The notes: generated by a model from the letters alone, not told the origin. A stretch of DNA of 64,000 nt from Alistipes sp. (GCA_017403125.1 JAFQOR010000031.1:1-64000), one strand, 5' to 3'. Counted from the stretch's first letter, positions 25,443-35,245 are shown. A program made the numbers and translations.

Positions 25443-26828
25443 ATGGCTACAAAACAGAGAACTCTTAATGCACCTATCTCTTTCGAGGGTAAGGGTTTGC
25501 ATACAGGATTAAATGTTAGAATGACGGTAAACCCCGCCGGGGAGAATCATGGAATAACTTTCCGTCGTGTGGATTTAGAGGGTTGTCCCGAGGTTCCCGC
25601 CTTGTGTGAGTATGTGACTGATACATCACGTGGTACTACTATCGAGAGTGGCGAGGCGAAGGTCAGCACCATCGAACATATAATGTCGGCGTTGTGGACT
25701 CTTGGTATCGACAACGCTATCATTGATATTAACGCCCCCGAGACCCCCATCATGGATGGCTCGGCAAAGGAGTATGCCGAGAGCATAGCAAAGGTTGGCA
25801 GCGTTGAGCAGAGTGCCGAGCGTAAGTACTACGAGGTAACCGAGAAGCAGGTATATACACTTCCCGAGAAGGGTGTTGCCATTGTGCTCTACCCCGACGA
25901 CGAGTTCTCGGTGTCGGTGCACGTAGATTACAACTCGAAGGTCGTAGGCAACCAATACGCCGTATATAGTCAGGCCGATGATTATGCCGAGAAGATTGCC
26001 CCATGTCGTACGTTTGTCTTCCTGCACGAGTTGGAGCCCCTCTTCAAGATGAACCTTATCAAGGGTGGCGATTTGGATAACGCTATCGTTGTTGTTGAGA
26101 ATGCTGTGTCGGATGAGCAGTTGGATAACTTGAAGAAGATATTTGGCAAGGACGATATCCGCATCACGGGTGGTTATCTCAACAACCAGCAGTTGCGTGC
26201 CAACAACGAGCTTGCACGTCACAAGCTCCTCGACATCCTTGGCGACTTTGCGCTACTTGGTATGCGTATCAAGGGCCGTGTTTGGGCTACACGTCCCGGA
26301 CACTTTGCCAATACGGAGTTTATGAAGGAGCTTTCGCGCACCATTCGTCGTGGTGGCGACCGTCCTTCGTTCAAGTATAGTTCGAAGGTTGAGCCGGTAT
26401 TTGATATAAATGCTATCAAGGCGCGCCTGCCGCACCGTCCTCCCTTCTTGTTGGTCGATAGAGTGTTCCACATCGAGGAGAATGCTATCGGCGGCATCAA
26501 GAACGTAACCATGAACGAGCCCTTCTTTGTGGGTCACTTCCCCGAGGAGCCCGTAATGCCCGGTGTGCTCATTATCGAGGCGTTGGCGCAGTGTTGCGGC
26601 ATCTTGGTGTTGAGCAAGGTCGAGGACCCCGAGAACTACTCGACCTACTTCCTCAAAGCCGATAACGTGCGTTGGAAGCGTAAGGTTGTGCCCGGCGATA
26701 CGTTGCAGTTGGAGTGCCATATAGCAGATCTTCGTCGTGGTATCTGCACTGCCGAGTGTAAGGCATTCGTTGCCGGACAACTGGTGTGTGAGGCTGTACT
26801 CACTGCACAGATAGTAAAGAACCGTTAA
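25443..26828 (+). CDS. lpxC-fabZ: Bifunctional UDP-3-O-acyl-GlcNAc deacetylase / 3-hydroxyacyl-ACP dehydratase (LpxC-FabZ)
   Basis: A 461-residue fusion. The LpxC half (about 1-305) carries out the committed step of lipid A synthesis and has its zinc and catalytic residues: His79 in STIEHIMSAL, the HKLLDILGD motif and RPGHFANTEF. The FabZ half (about 315-460) dehydrates 3-hydroxyacyl-ACP in fatty acid synthesis, with HRPPFLLVDRV and GHFPEEPVMPGVLIIEALAQ, including the active His and Glu. This fusion is standard in Bacteroidota. A TTG two codons upstream is also possible, but the ATG at 25443 matches the family start. lpxA follows after 25 nt in the same operon. Confidence 0.95.
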   Translation: MATKQRTLNAPISFEGKGLHTGLNVRMTVNPAGENHGITFRRVDLEGCPEVPALCEYVTDTSRGTTIESGEAKVSTIEHIMSALWTLGIDNAIIDINAPETPIMDGSAKEYAESIAKVGSVEQSAERKYYEVTEKQVYTLPEKGVAIVLYPDDEFSVSVHVDYNSKVVGNQYAVYSQADDYAEKIAPCRTFVFLHELEPLFKMNLIKGGDLDNAIVVVENAVSDEQLDNLKKIFGKDDIRITGGYLNNQQLRANNELARHKLLDILGDFALLGMRIKGRVWATRPGHFANTEFMKELSRTIRRGGDRPSFKYSSKVEPVFDINAIKARLPHRPPFLLVDRVFHIEENAIGGIKNVTMNEPFFVGHFPEEPVMPGVLIIEALAQCCGILVLSKVEDPENYSTYFLKADNVRWKRKVVPGDTLQLECHIADLRRGICTAECKAFVAGQLVCEAVLTAQIVKNR

Positions 26829-26853
26829 TAGTAATTAACTCAAACTCATAACT

Positions 26854-27639
26854 ATGATAAGTAATTTGGCATACGTTCATCCCGATGCAAAGATTGGTAA
26901 GAACGTAACTATCGAACCCTTTGCCTATATCGAGGGAGATGTAGTCATCGGCGACGATTGTTGGATTGGTCCTCACGCCATCATATACAATGGTGCTCGC
27001 TTGGGTAAGGGCAACAAGGTTCATCCCGGAGCATGTATCGCATGTCTGCCCCAGGACTTGAAGTTTGCCGGTGAGCAGACTACGGCAGTTATTGGTGACT
27101 ACAACGATATTCGCGAGTGTGTCACTATCGCACGCGGAACAGCCTCGCGTGGTACAACCATCATTGGTGACCACAACCTTCTTATGGCCTATGTTCATGT
27201 TGCGCACGACGATGTTGTGGGTAGCCACTGTGTATTTGCCAACCGTTTGTCTCTCGCAGGCGAAGTTGAGGTTGGTGACTGGGTTGTCATTGGTGGCCAC
27301 ACCGCAGTGCATCAGTGGGTGCATATTGGCGACCATGCCATGGTTCAGGGTGGTGCTCTCGTAACGCAGGATATACCTCCCTATATTATTGCAACAAATG
27401 GCGAGACACACTATGCCGGTATCAACAAGGTGGGTCTTTCGCGTCGCGGTTTCAGTACCGAGCAGATTGAGTCTATTCACAAAACCTGCCGCATCCTCTT
27501 CCAGAGCGAGTTGAATTATCAGGCAGGCTGTGATAAGGCGGAGGCTGATGTGCCCGAGAGCCCCGAGCGCAATAAGCTAATCGAGTTCATCCGTGGCACG
27601 AAGCGTGGTATCATAAAGCAGTATATGTCGCGCCACTAA
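26854..27639 (+). CDS. lpxA: Acyl-ACP--UDP-N-acetylglucosamine O-acyltransferase
   Basis: A 261-residue enzyme that adds a 3-hydroxyacyl chain to UDP-GlcNAc, the first step of lipid A synthesis, in the cytoplasm. It has the left-handed beta-helix hexapeptide repeats (AYVHPDAKIGKNVTIEPFAY, VVIGDDCWIGPHAII), the catalytic His in LMAYVHVAHDD, and a helical C-terminal domain. Length is normal. It is the second gene of the lpxC-fabZ-lpxA operon, the usual order in this phylum. Confidence 0.95.
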   Translation: MISNLAYVHPDAKIGKNVTIEPFAYIEGDVVIGDDCWIGPHAIIYNGARLGKGNKVHPGACIACLPQDLKFAGEQTTAVIGDYNDIRECVTIARGTASRGTTIIGDHNLLMAYVHVAHDDVVGSHCVFANRLSLAGEVEVGDWVVIGGHTAVHQWVHIGDHAMVQGGALVTQDIPPYIIATNGETHYAGINKVGLSRRGFSTEQIESIHKTCRILFQSELNYQAGCDKAEADVPESPERNKLIEFIRGTKRGIIKQYMSRH

Positions 27640-27653
27640 AAAGCGTAAAGGGC

Positions 27654-27762
27654 GCGCATAGCAAGGCGCTTTGGGCGTTACAATAGTTTTCGACATCCTA
27701 ACGTACGTCGAAGTATGCGTTGGATTGGGAGACTCTTGTGCCTAAAACCTCTTGCTATGCGC
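27654..27762. repeat. Intergenic palindromic element E1
   Basis: A perfect 12-bp outer inverted repeat (GCGCATAGCAAG at 27654-27665 with 27751-27762) encloses 85 nt that contain GCGTTAC and ACGTACGTCGAAGTATGCG. Element E2 at 42610-42728 has the same plan with a similar inner core, so this is probably a dispersed repeat. Confidence 0.5.
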
Positions 27763-27780
27763 TCTCTTCTTTTTGTAAGT

Positions 27781-27825
27781 GAGGCGACCCCAAAAGTTTG
27801 GACAAAGAACTTTTGGGGTCGCCTC
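27781..27825. repeat. Perfect 18-bp palindrome, terminator- or IS-end-like
   Basis: The arms 27781-27798 and 27808-27825 are fully complementary around a 9-nt loop; the arm contains GACCCCAAAAGTT, which resembles terminal repeats of IS3-family elements. There is no T run of terminator length, and no transposase nearby. Confidence 0.5.
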
Positions 27826-27865
27826 AAATTTCATCCCTAATCTCCCTAACTTTCTTGTGCGCTGG

Positions 27866-27995
27866 GAGAGGGTAGAGAAAGGACAGAGAAAGGGTAGAGA
27901 AAGGGTAGAGAAAGGGTGGAGAAAGGGTGGAGAAAGGGTGGCGAAAGGGTGGAGAAAGGGTGCAAAGGGTGCAAAGGGGCGGCGAGAGGGTAGCG
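27866..27995. repeat. Minisatellite of about 11-12 nt units
   Basis: At least eight tandem copies of a unit like GTAGAGAAAGGG/GTGGAGAAAGGG, decaying into GTGCAAAGGG copies, lie between lpxA and the ROK gene. Reading frames across it give low-complexity peptides and are not believable genes. The rest of 27640-28192 contains only E1, the palindrome and the ROK promoter. Confidence 0.8.
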
Positions 27996-28134
27996 AGTCG
28001 GGAGAAGGCGGCGCAAAGTTATGTTATCCGCCACTCTTGCGCCCACCTTTGCCACTCGTTTTTGTTGCTCTCCTCTTGTCTTTGTTATCGTCGCGCGCGA
28101 GTAGGTTTATTTACTAAAAAATCTTAAAAAGACA

Positions 28135-28164
28135 TTGCGTTTTCAAAATATTTTATTATCTTTG
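28135..28164 (+). promoter_or_regulatory. Promoter of the ROK regulator gene
   Basis: TTG (28135-28137) and TATCTTTG (28157-28164), 19 nt apart; the ATG follows 28 nt later. Confidence 0.7.
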
Positions 28165-28192
28165 TGTAGTAACTTAAATAAAATAGATTGCA

Positions 28193-29422
28193 ATGACCTC
28201 TTTGGCAAAGTTTTTTAATATTGATGCCGATGAAAAGCTCAAAGGTATCACCCACAAAAACAACATTATAAAGCGAAACATCATCGCCTACATGGCCCTT
28301 AATGGCGAGTGTGCTCTCTCGGAGCTAACTCGTGAGTTGCATATCAGCGTGCCCACCATCACCAAGCTTGTGCAGGAGCTTGTCGATGATAGCATTGTGA
28401 TAGATTTAGGCAAGGTCGAGACCCCCGGAGGTCGTCGCCCAAATGTCTTTGGTTTGGCTAATACGGCGATATATTTTATAGGTATAAATGTTGGTCGCGA
28501 CCATATGACATATGCTGTGACCGACTTGCAAAACAACATTATAAGCGTACATACGGATAACGATTTCCAACTCGTTGATAGGCCACAATGCTTGGAGCAT
28601 ATATGTCAGAATATCGAAAATTTCGTGGCTAATTGTGGCGTGGATAGAGAGAAGGTGCTGGGTGTGGGCGTGTCGATGGTGGGGCGTGTGAATCCCGAGA
28701 CGGGGCGTTCGTATAAGTATTTTACGTCGAGCGAGGAGTCGTTACGCGATATTATATCGTCGCGCATCGGCATCCGCGTGATGCTCGAAAACGATACACG
28801 TGCACGCTGTTATGCCGAGTACACCACCGGCAAGTCGAAGGACGAGAGCAACATTATCTACCTGCATATGGGTCGTGGCGTCGCCATTGGTATTGTTATC
28901 GATGGCAAGCTCTACTATGGCAAGAATGGCTTTGCGGGAGAGTTCGGGCACATCCCCTTCTTCGACAACGAGATAATATGTGCATGCGGTAAGAAGGGCT
29001 GTTTGGAGACCGAGGTATCGGGTATTGCCATCGAGAATAAGATTGTGACGCTCATCGAGAATGGCGTCAATACACGCCTGCGCGAGATGTACGACCGTGG
29101 TGAGAGCATACATATCAACGACATCATTGCTGCGGCGCACAACGACGACAACCTCGCCATAGAGCTTATCGAGGAGGCGGGAGAGAAGGTGGGCAAGGCT
29201 GTCGCCTTTCTTATCAATACCTTCAACCCCGAGACCGTTATCGTGGGTGGTAACCTTGCACAGGCGGGCGAATATCTTATGTTGCCTTTGAAGTCCTCGA
29301 CAAACAAGTATTCGCTCAATCTGGTATATAAGGATACAAAGTTCCGCGTGTCGAAGATGACCGATAGCGCTAATGCGTGGGGTGTAGCGATGCTTATACG
29401 CAATAAGATTATTGGTTTGTAG
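28193..29422 (+). CDS. ROK-family transcriptional regulator / sugar kinase homologue
   Basis: A 409-residue protein with an N-terminal winged helix (LSELTRELHISVPTITKLVQEL, about residues 42-65) and a ROK domain. The ROK part has LMENDTRA-like MLENDTRARCYAEY with the catalytic Asp, the glucokinase-like glycine motif, and the zinc motif CACGKKGCLE. ROK regulators (NagC, Mlc, XylR type) repress sugar genes and respond to sugars or sugar phosphates; this one's ligand is not visible. An acetyltransferase gene begins 3 nt after its stop, so the two form an operon. A clear promoter lies upstream. Confidence 0.85.
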   Translation: MTSLAKFFNIDADEKLKGITHKNNIIKRNIIAYMALNGECALSELTRELHISVPTITKLVQELVDDSIVIDLGKVETPGGRRPNVFGLANTAIYFIGINVGRDHMTYAVTDLQNNIISVHTDNDFQLVDRPQCLEHICQNIENFVANCGVDREKVLGVGVSMVGRVNPETGRSYKYFTSSEESLRDIISSRIGIRVMLENDTRARCYAEYTTGKSKDESNIIYLHMGRGVAIGIVIDGKLYYGKNGFAGEFGHIPFFDNEIICACGKKGCLETEVSGIAIENKIVTLIENGVNTRLREMYDRGESIHINDIIAAAHNDDNLAIELIEEAGEKVGKAVAFLINTFNPETVIVGGNLAQAGEYLMLPLKSSTNKYSLNLVYKDTKFRVSKMTDSANAWGVAMLIRNKIIGL

Positions 29423-29425
29423 GCG

Positions 29426-29941
29426 ATGATTGATGGGGAAAATTGCTATCTGCGTGCTATCGAGCCGCATGACGTAGAGCTTGTCTATGCGTGGGAGAAC
29501 GATGAGCGTGTGTGGCGCGTTAGCGGCACCACCGAGCCGTTGTCGCGCGAGCGTATAGCGCGTTTTATCGAGGAGCAGAGCTACGATATATATGCTACGC
29601 GCCAACTGCGTCTTATGATCGAGGCAGAGGGTGTTGCGGTTGGTACGCTCGACATCTTCGACTTCGATCCGAGGCATCTGCGTTTTGGTATAGGCATTCT
29701 CATCTATGCCGCCGAGCATCGGCGCAAGGGTTATGCCCGCGCCGCTATCGGGGCTGTTGCGGAGTATGCGCGCGCAAGGCTCGGCTTGAAGCAGATATGG
29801 GCGTCGGTCGCTGCCGACAACGAGGCGAGCATACGTCTCTTCGAGGAGTGTGGCTTCACGAGGTGCGGCACGCGCAGGGCGTGGCTACGAACTGTAGATG
29901 GCTATATCGACGAGCACGAATATCAACTTTTGTTCGAGTAG
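29426..29941 (+). CDS. GNAT-family N-acetyltransferase
   Basis: A 171-residue acetyl-CoA-dependent transferase of the RimJ/RimL-like group. The N-terminal part CYLRAIEPHDVELVYAWEND is characteristic, and the acetyl-CoA loop lies in HRRKGYARAAIGAVAEYA (about residues 96-113), followed by ASVAADNEASIRLFEECGF. The substrate is unknown. It directly follows the ROK gene and ends before a terminator, so it shares that transcript. Confidence 0.88.
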   Translation: MIDGENCYLRAIEPHDVELVYAWENDERVWRVSGTTEPLSRERIARFIEEQSYDIYATRQLRLMIEAEGVAVGTLDIFDFDPRHLRFGIGILIYAAEHRRKGYARAAIGAVAEYARARLGLKQIWASVAADNEASIRLFEECGFTRCGTRRAWLRTVDGYIDEHEYQLLFE

Positions 29942-29960
29942 CGGATCTTGTTTTTTTATG

Positions 29961-29993
29961 GAGTGCCATCCTTTCGGGGTGGCACTCTCTTTT
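29961..29993 (+). terminator. Terminator after the acetyltransferase gene
   Basis: GAGTGCCA (29961-29968) pairs with TGGCACTC (29980-29987), extended by weaker pairs around a short loop and followed by TCTTTT. The rest of the 304-nt gap to gyrA holds only the gyrA promoter. Confidence 0.7.
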
Positions 29994-30114
29994 GCAAATC
30001 CTCGTCACATGGTCGTGCTCGGATTTTGATGCGCCCAAATGGGCTAAAAAGGGGCATTGTGGCGATATTTTGCAATAAACACATCGCCGTGGAGCAACTT
30101 TTGGAGTGAAAAAG

Positions 30115-30145
30115 TTGTTAAAATCGAAAATAAGGCGTAAATTTG
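30115..30145 (+). promoter_or_regulatory. Promoter of gyrA
   Basis: TTG (30115-30117) and TAAATTTG (30138-30145), 20 nt apart, leave a leader of about 95 nt before the ATG. Confidence 0.7.
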
Positions 30146-30245
30146 CGCGTCTATATATTTATATGTAGGTAGTGTGAGTTGCGCCGTTTTTTTGTTTTTT
30201 GGGGGCGACTCTCGGGTTTAGAAGTTTTTTTAACCAAACAATAAA

Positions 30246-32786
30246 ATGACAGAAGAGCAGAACAACACCGGTTTGACCGGTCGTATAGTGCAGGTCAATC
30301 TTGAAGAGCAAATGAAGTCGGCATATATCGACTACTCGATGTCGGTTATCGTGTCGCGAGCTCTGCCCGATGTGCGCGATGGCTTGAAGCCTGTGCACCG
30401 TCGTATATTGTATGATATGTCAGCCGAGCTGAATCTCTATTCGGATAAGCCCACGCGTAAGAGTGCGCGTATTGTCGGTGATGTGCTTGGTAAGTTCCAC
30501 CCCCACGGCGATAGCTCGGTTTATGAGGCCATGGTGCGTATGGCACAGGATTGGTCTATGCGCTATCCGTTGGTCGAGGGTCAGGGTAACTTTGGCTCGA
30601 TGGATGGCGACTCGCCTGCGGCGATGCGTTACACCGAAGCACGCATGCAGAAGATTACCGACGAGGTTATGGCAGATATCGACAAGGAGACTATCGACTG
30701 GACGCTTAACTTCGACGACACCATCAAGGAGCCCACGGTATTGCCCACGAAGATTCCGTTGTTGCTGGTAAATGGTGCGAGCGGTATTGCCGTAGGTATG
30801 GCAACGAACATGGCGCCCCACAACCTTGGTGAGGTTGTAGATGCCTGCTGTGCCTATATCGACAACCCGGAGTGCGCGTGCGAGGAGCTGTTGGACTATG
30901 TTAAGGGTCCCGACTTCCCCACAGGTGCCATTATCTATGGCTACGAGGGTGTTAAGGAGGCTCTGCTCACGGGTCGTGGTCGTGTGGTTATGCGTGCCAA
31001 GACCGAGATTGAGCATACGGCATCGGGCAGGGAGTGTATCGTAATCACCGAGATTCCCTACATGGTTAATAAGGCGGAGATGATTAAGAAGATTGCCGAC
31101 CTTATCAACGAGAAGAAGATAGAGGGCATATCCTACATCAACGACGAGTCGGATCGTCAGGGTATGCGTATCGTCATCATCCTGAAACAGGATGCTGTGG
31201 CGAGTGTTGTGCTCAATACTCTCTACAAGAATACGCCGTTGCAGTCGTCGTTTGCCGTGAACAACATCGCGTTGGTAAATGGTCGTCCGCAGTTGCTCAA
31301 CCTCAAAGAGCTTATCCACCACTTCGTAGAGCATCGTCACGATGTTATCATACGTCGTTCGCGCTACGACTTGCAGAAGGCCGAGGAGCGTCTGCATATC
31401 GTAAATGGCTTGCTCATAGCGCAGGACAACATCGACGAGGTGGTACACATCATACGTTCGTCAAAGACGGGCGACGAGGCAAAGGCTCGCTTGCAGGAGC
31501 GTTTCGGCCTCTCGGAGTTGCAGACATCTGCTATCTTGGAGATGCGTCTGCGCCAGCTTACGGGCTTGCAGCGTGAGCAACTTTTGGCAGAGCACGACGA
31601 GTTGGTAAAGACCATCGACTACCTTACGGCGGTGTTGCAGAGCGTAGATATGCAGATGCAAATCATAAAGGATGAGTTGCAGGAGATGAAGGAGAAGTAT
31701 GGCGATGAGCGTCGTTCGGAGATTGTTTATGCTTCGGAGGAGTTCAACCCCGAGGACTTCTATGCCGATGACGATATGGTTATCACCATTTCGCACATGG
31801 GCTACATCAAGCGTACGCCTCTTGCGGAGTATCGTACCCAGAATCGTGGTGGCGTAGGTGCCAAGGGTAGCGCTACGCGCGATGAGGATTTCATCGAGCA
31901 CATCTATGTGGCGTCGATGCACAACACCATGATGTTCTTTACGGAGAAGGGTCGCTGCTATTGGCTCAAAGTTTATCAGATTCCCGAGGGCACACGTTCG
32001 TCGAAGGGCCGCGCAATACAGAATGTTATTCAGATTGAGCCCGGTGACAAGGTGCGAGCATATATCAATGTTAAGAATCTGAATGATAGGGAGTTCGTCG
32101 AGAATAACTATCTTGTGATGTGTACCAAGCGCGGTATTATCAAGAAGACACAGCTCGAAGCCTATTCACGTCCGCGTACTAATGGCGTCAATGCAATCGT
32201 TATTAGAGAGGAGGATCAACTGTTGGAGGTTAAGCTCACGAGCGGTAGAGCAGAGGTTATGATTGCGGTGCGTGATGGTCGTGCTATCCGTTTCAACGAG
32301 AGTACGGTGCGTCCTATGGGTCGTGTAAGTTCGGGTGTTAGAGCTATCTCTATTGGCGACAGCGACGAGGTTGTGGGCATGATAGCTATCGAGCCCGACT
32401 CGAAGCAGGATGTGCTGGTGTTGAGCGAGAATGGCTACGGTAAGCGTACCGACTTGGATGAATATCGCATCACGAATCGTGGCGGTAAGGGTGTCAAGAC
32501 TATCAATGTTACCGAGAAGACGGGTAAGCTTATCTCGATTCAGGCGGTAACCGACGATAATGACTTGATGATTATCAACCGTTCGGGACTTACGATACGT
32601 ACCTCGGCAGACCAGATACGTGTTGCCGGTCGTGCTACGCAGGGTGTACGTGTTATCAATCTTCGCGAGGGTGATGCCATAGCTTCGGTTACGGCAGTTC
32701 CCAAGACCGAGGACGAGGAGATTGCCGACGTGGTAGCCGACGGCGCAGCGCCTGTCGAAGCAGTAGTTGAGAGTGTAAACGAATAA
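30246..32786 (+). CDS. gyrA: DNA gyrase subunit A
   Basis: An 846-residue topoisomerase II subunit that breaks and rejoins DNA during negative supercoiling. The catalytic Tyr is Tyr129 in [11 protein letters not shown]. The quinolone region reads [13 protein letters not shown], keeping the Ser normally associated with susceptibility, with Glu at the usual second acidic position. The winged helix and coiled coil follow, and the C-terminal domain has six-bladed pinwheel repeats with a GyrA box-like RGGKGVKT. Length is normal for the phylum, with an acidic tail. gyrB is not in the window. A TPR protein gene follows 18 nt downstream. Confidence 0.97.
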   Translation: MTEEQNNTGLTGRIVQVNLEEQMKSAYIDYSMSVIVSRALPDVRDGLKPVHRRILYDMSAELNLYSDKPTRKSARIVGDVLGKFHPHGDSSVYEAMVRMAQDWSMRYPLVEGQGNFGSMDGDSPAAMRYTEARMQKITDEVMADIDKETIDWTLNFDDTIKEPTVLPTKIPLLLVNGASGIAVGMATNMAPHNLGEVVDACCAYIDNPECACEELLDYVKGPDFPTGAIIYGYEGVKEALLTGRGRVVMRAKTEIEHTASGRECIVITEIPYMVNKAEMIKKIADLINEKKIEGISYINDESDRQGMRIVIILKQDAVASVVLNTLYKNTPLQSSFAVNNIALVNGRPQLLNLKELIHHFVEHRHDVIIRRSRYDLQKAEERLHIVNGLLIAQDNIDEVVHIIRSSKTGDEAKARLQERFGLSELQTSAILEMRLRQLTGLQREQLLAEHDELVKTIDYLTAVLQSVDMQMQIIKDELQEMKEKYGDERRSEIVYASEEFNPEDFYADDDMVITISHMGYIKRTPLAEYRTQNRGGVGAKGSATRDEDFIEHIYVASMHNTMMFFTEKGRCYWLKVYQIPEGTRSSKGRAIQNVIQIEPGDKVRAYINVKNLNDREFVENNYLVMCTKRGIIKKTQLEAYSRPRTNGVNAIVIREEDQLLEVKLTSGRAEVMIAVRDGRAIRFNESTVRPMGRVSSGVRAISIGDSDEVVGMIAIEPDSKQDVLVLSENGYGKRTDLDEYRITNRGGKGVKTINVTEKTGKLISIQAVTDDNDLMIINRSGLTIRTSADQIRVAGRATQGVRVINLREGDAIASVTAVPKTEDEEIADVVADGAAPVEAVVESVNE

Positions 32787-32804
32787 TTACAAATATTTAA
32801 CATT

Positions 32805-34169
32805 ATGAAGAAGTTAATATTGATGGCAGTAGCAATGATGTTTGTTGCTCTGCCCGCAGCGAATGCCCAGAAGGTAAATACCGAATCGGAGCTCGCAAAG
32901 TTGAGTAAGGTTGATGCAGCATGCGCTGATGCAAAGAAGGGTAGCAAGGCATCTACATGGATTGCTCGCGGTAAGGCATATACCGATGCTTTCATCGCAC
33001 CTACCAAGGAGCTTGGTCGCGGTGTTCCCGAGCAGCAACTCGTGCTTGCCGGCTTGCGTCCCGATGCAGCATACGAGGGTGCTTTCATGGGTTATCCCGC
33101 TATCGTTTATGAGTTTGAGTATGTTGATGTTTATGTTGTAAACGGTCTTATCGAGGGCTGGAATCAGAAGAAGAGCATCAAGGAGGATTTGGCACAGACC
33201 GCAATCGACTCATATCGCAAGGCCTATGAGCTTGACCCCAAGCAGGAGGCAAAGGTGGCAGAAGGTTTGAGTGTCTTGGCTAACAAGCTTGTAGAGCAGG
33301 GCGACGCTCTGAATGCTATCGAGCGTGTCTTGGACTCTGCTGCGGCTTTCGAGCTCGCATACGAGGCTATGAGTGTTGTCCCCATGCAGCAGGCTAATGG
33401 CGACTACCTCTACAATGCAGGTATCCAATATACAATCTTCGCATCTACGGTTAGCGACCCGGCGGAGGCTGCAAAGTACTTTGCCAAGGGCGAGGAGATT
33501 CTCTCGAAGGCTATCGCTACTGGCTATGCCGATACAGATGGAACCATCTACTACTACCTCTTCCACTGCTACTATGGTCAGAAGTGTATCGACAAGGAGC
33601 GTGCTCTTGCCAAGGGTAAGGAGGCTCTCTTGACCGGTATTCAGCTCTTCCCCAAGAACGTTACGATACTCGATGGTTTGATGCAGTTCTACACTGCCGA
33701 GGAGGGTGTAGGTGACCCTGCCGAGCTTATCGATATGATTGAGGCATCGTTGGCAGAGGATCCCTCGAACTACGACTTGTGGTTTGGCCGTGGTCGTGTA
33801 TTCAACGCCTTGAAGCAGTATGATGAGTGTATTAACTCGTTTAAGAAGTGCGCCGAGTTGCGCCCCGAGGAGTTCGATGCTAACTACTACGTAGCATACT
33901 TCATCATCGAGAAGGCAAATGCTGCTATTGACGAGCTCAACGCTAACTCTGCAAACATGGGTTACGAGGAGTATGATGCTCGCAATCAGGAGATAAACCT
34001 TGTTTATGCCGAGTCACTTCCTTGGTTGGAGAAGGCCTATGCCATCAATCCCGAGGATATGGGCGCTATCGAGTACTTGAAGATTATCACCTTCCGTCTT
34101 CGTGACATGGATGGTATGATGGATAAGTACAACACCTATAAGGCTATCTACGACGCACACGTGCAGTAG
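32805..34169 (+). CDS. Exported tetratricopeptide-repeat protein
   Basis: A 454-residue protein with a signal peptide (LILMAVAMMFVALPAANAQ, cleaved after Ala). Helical TPR-like pairs recur: TAIDSYRKAYELDPKQEAKV, AEAAKYFAKGEEILSKAI, DLWFGRGRVFNALKQYDECI and SLPWLEKAYAINPEDMGAI. Such proteins are scaffolds for envelope complexes in Bacteroidota. The specific role is unknown. It sits 18 nt after gyrA, an arrangement consistent with one transcript. Codon use is like the neighbouring housekeeping genes and suggests strong expression. Confidence 0.82.
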   Translation: MKKLILMAVAMMFVALPAANAQKVNTESELAKLSKVDAACADAKKGSKASTWIARGKAYTDAFIAPTKELGRGVPEQQLVLAGLRPDAAYEGAFMGYPAIVYEFEYVDVYVVNGLIEGWNQKKSIKEDLAQTAIDSYRKAYELDPKQEAKVAEGLSVLANKLVEQGDALNAIERVLDSAAAFELAYEAMSVVPMQQANGDYLYNAGIQYTIFASTVSDPAEAAKYFAKGEEILSKAIATGYADTDGTIYYYLFHCYYGQKCIDKERALAKGKEALLTGIQLFPKNVTILDGLMQFYTAEEGVGDPAELIDMIEASLAEDPSNYDLWFGRGRVFNALKQYDECINSFKKCAELRPEEFDANYYVAYFIIEKANAAIDELNANSANMGYEEYDARNQEINLVYAESLPWLEKAYAINPEDMGAIEYLKIITFRLRDMDGMMDKYNTYKAIYDAHVQ

Positions 34170-34187
34170 GCGCCGGATAGGGCGTTA

Positions 34188-34265
34188 AGGGCGACAAAGG
34201 GGAGAAGCTTCGTCGTGCGGCCTTCGGGCTTGCGGGCGGGTGGAGTTACTCCTCTTTGTCGCCCT
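34188..34265. repeat. Intergenic palindromic element E3
   Basis: The outer arms AGGGCGACAAAGGGGAG (34188-34204) and its near complement (34249-34265) pair at 16 of 17 positions. The inner part holds GAGTTACTC. It resembles E1 and E2 in plan and may act as the terminator region of the TPR gene. The rest of 34170-34541 has no gene, only T-rich tracts. Confidence 0.45.
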
Positions 34266-34469
34266 CGTTTTGCTCCATGTTGTATTTATGTAAAGCGTTT
34301 GGGGGGCGCGGATGCGTATGTCGTTATGCACCGCGTTTTATTTATGCCTATAACTCAACCTCTCAAAAAAAACAGCAATTTTTTTGGCATATGCTTTGTT
34401 GTCTGATGTGCCTTGTAGTAGGCTCTGGGGCGTGTTGTCCCTTTTTGAATAATATTGCTCGGCTCATTA

Positions 34470-34501
34470 TTTGATTTTTTAGAAAAAATATATTATATTT
34501 G
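34470..34501 (+). promoter_or_regulatory. Promoter of the beta-barrel gene
   Basis: TTTG (34470-34473) and TATATTTG (34494-34501), 20 nt apart. Confidence 0.75.
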
Positions 34502-34541
34502 TCTTCGTAAACGAAAATTCAAACCTATAAAATCATTAGTT

Positions 34542-35087
34542 ATGAAAAAGATTCTTTTGATGGCTGTTGCCGTTCTATTTTCGACCGGTGCATTTGCACA
34601 GGATTGGTCGGTTGGTGCTCGCGTAGGTTCTGGTTTCCAGGCTGTGGGTCAGTATAACCTTAATAGCAAGAACTATGTTGAGGCACGCTTTGGTGCATCG
34701 TGGGTTGATGGCGGTGTTACTGCCGATTTCACAGCACTCTACAACTGGCATATCCTCGACATGAATTGGACTCCGACGGCTGGTATGTGGTTCTTCGACG
34801 CAGGTTGCGGTGTTAATGTCGGTGGTAAGGGTCACTTTGCTTATGTGGGCGTTGCAGGTATGGCTCGTTTGGGTATCACGTTCCATAAGGTGCCTATCAG
34901 CCTCTCTATTGACTATACTCCTGTTATCGGCCCGCAGTTTGCATATGGCAAGTATCCTGCTGTGCCTGATTATAGCGATGTGTGGGGCTACACTCGCGCA
35001 AGCAATAATAGCAAGAGATATACCCATACAAGTTTCCGTGGTCGCGGTTTCGCTAACGTCGGTATCACTTGCACATACAACTTCTAA
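34542..35087 (+). CDS. Small outer-membrane beta-barrel protein
   Basis: A 181-residue protein with a cleavable signal peptide (ILLMAVAVLFSTGAFAQ) and alternating amphipathic strands such as YVEARFGASWVDGGVTADFTAL and MARLGITFHKVPISLSIDYTP, ending in an aromatic residue (TCTYNF), as barrel proteins do. It resembles the OmpW/OmpX-like small barrels abundant in Bacteroidota. The ATG at 34542 is chosen because the promoter lies at 34470-34501, inside the longer open frame. Function unknown. It is monocistronic, with two terminators downstream. Confidence 0.82.
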   Translation: MKKILLMAVAVLFSTGAFAQDWSVGARVGSGFQAVGQYNLNSKNYVEARFGASWVDGGVTADFTALYNWHILDMNWTPTAGMWFFDAGCGVNVGGKGHFAYVGVAGMARLGITFHKVPISLSIDYTPVIGPQFAYGKYPAVPDYSDVWGYTRASNNSKRYTHTSFRGRGFANVGITCTYNF

Positions 35088-35112
35088 TCCGTCGTACCGG
35101 TTAGAAAAACTC

Positions 35113-35148
35113 TGGGAGGTGCTTTATTGGGCGCCTCCCACTTTTTTT
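35113..35148 (+). terminator. Terminator of the beta-barrel gene
   Basis: Stem TGGGAGGTGC (35113-35122) with GCGCCTCCCA (35131-35140), loop of 8 nt, then seven T. Confidence 0.85.
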
Positions 35149-35190
35149 GGTAATGATGCAAAAAGTGGCGCTTTTCGGCGCTAAGATTGG

Positions 35191-35224
35191 GCGAGAAGAT
35201 TATTCTTCTCGCTCTCTCTTTTTT
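35191..35224 (+). terminator. Second downstream terminator
   Basis: Stem GCGAGAAG (35191-35198) with CTTCTCGC (35205-35212), loop of 6 nt, followed by a pyrimidine run ending in six T. It is a possible back-up to the preceding terminator. Confidence 0.65.
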
Positions 35225-35245
35225 GCTTCAATACCCAAAAAACAA

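Noticed and set aside
27779..28117. 112-residue frame rich in EKGWRKG repeats
   Set aside because: It is translation of the minisatellite; no coding evidence outside the repeat.
34215..34474. Two short plus-strand frames between the TPR and beta-barrel genes
   Set aside because: They overlap the E3 palindrome and T tracts and lack a coding pattern.
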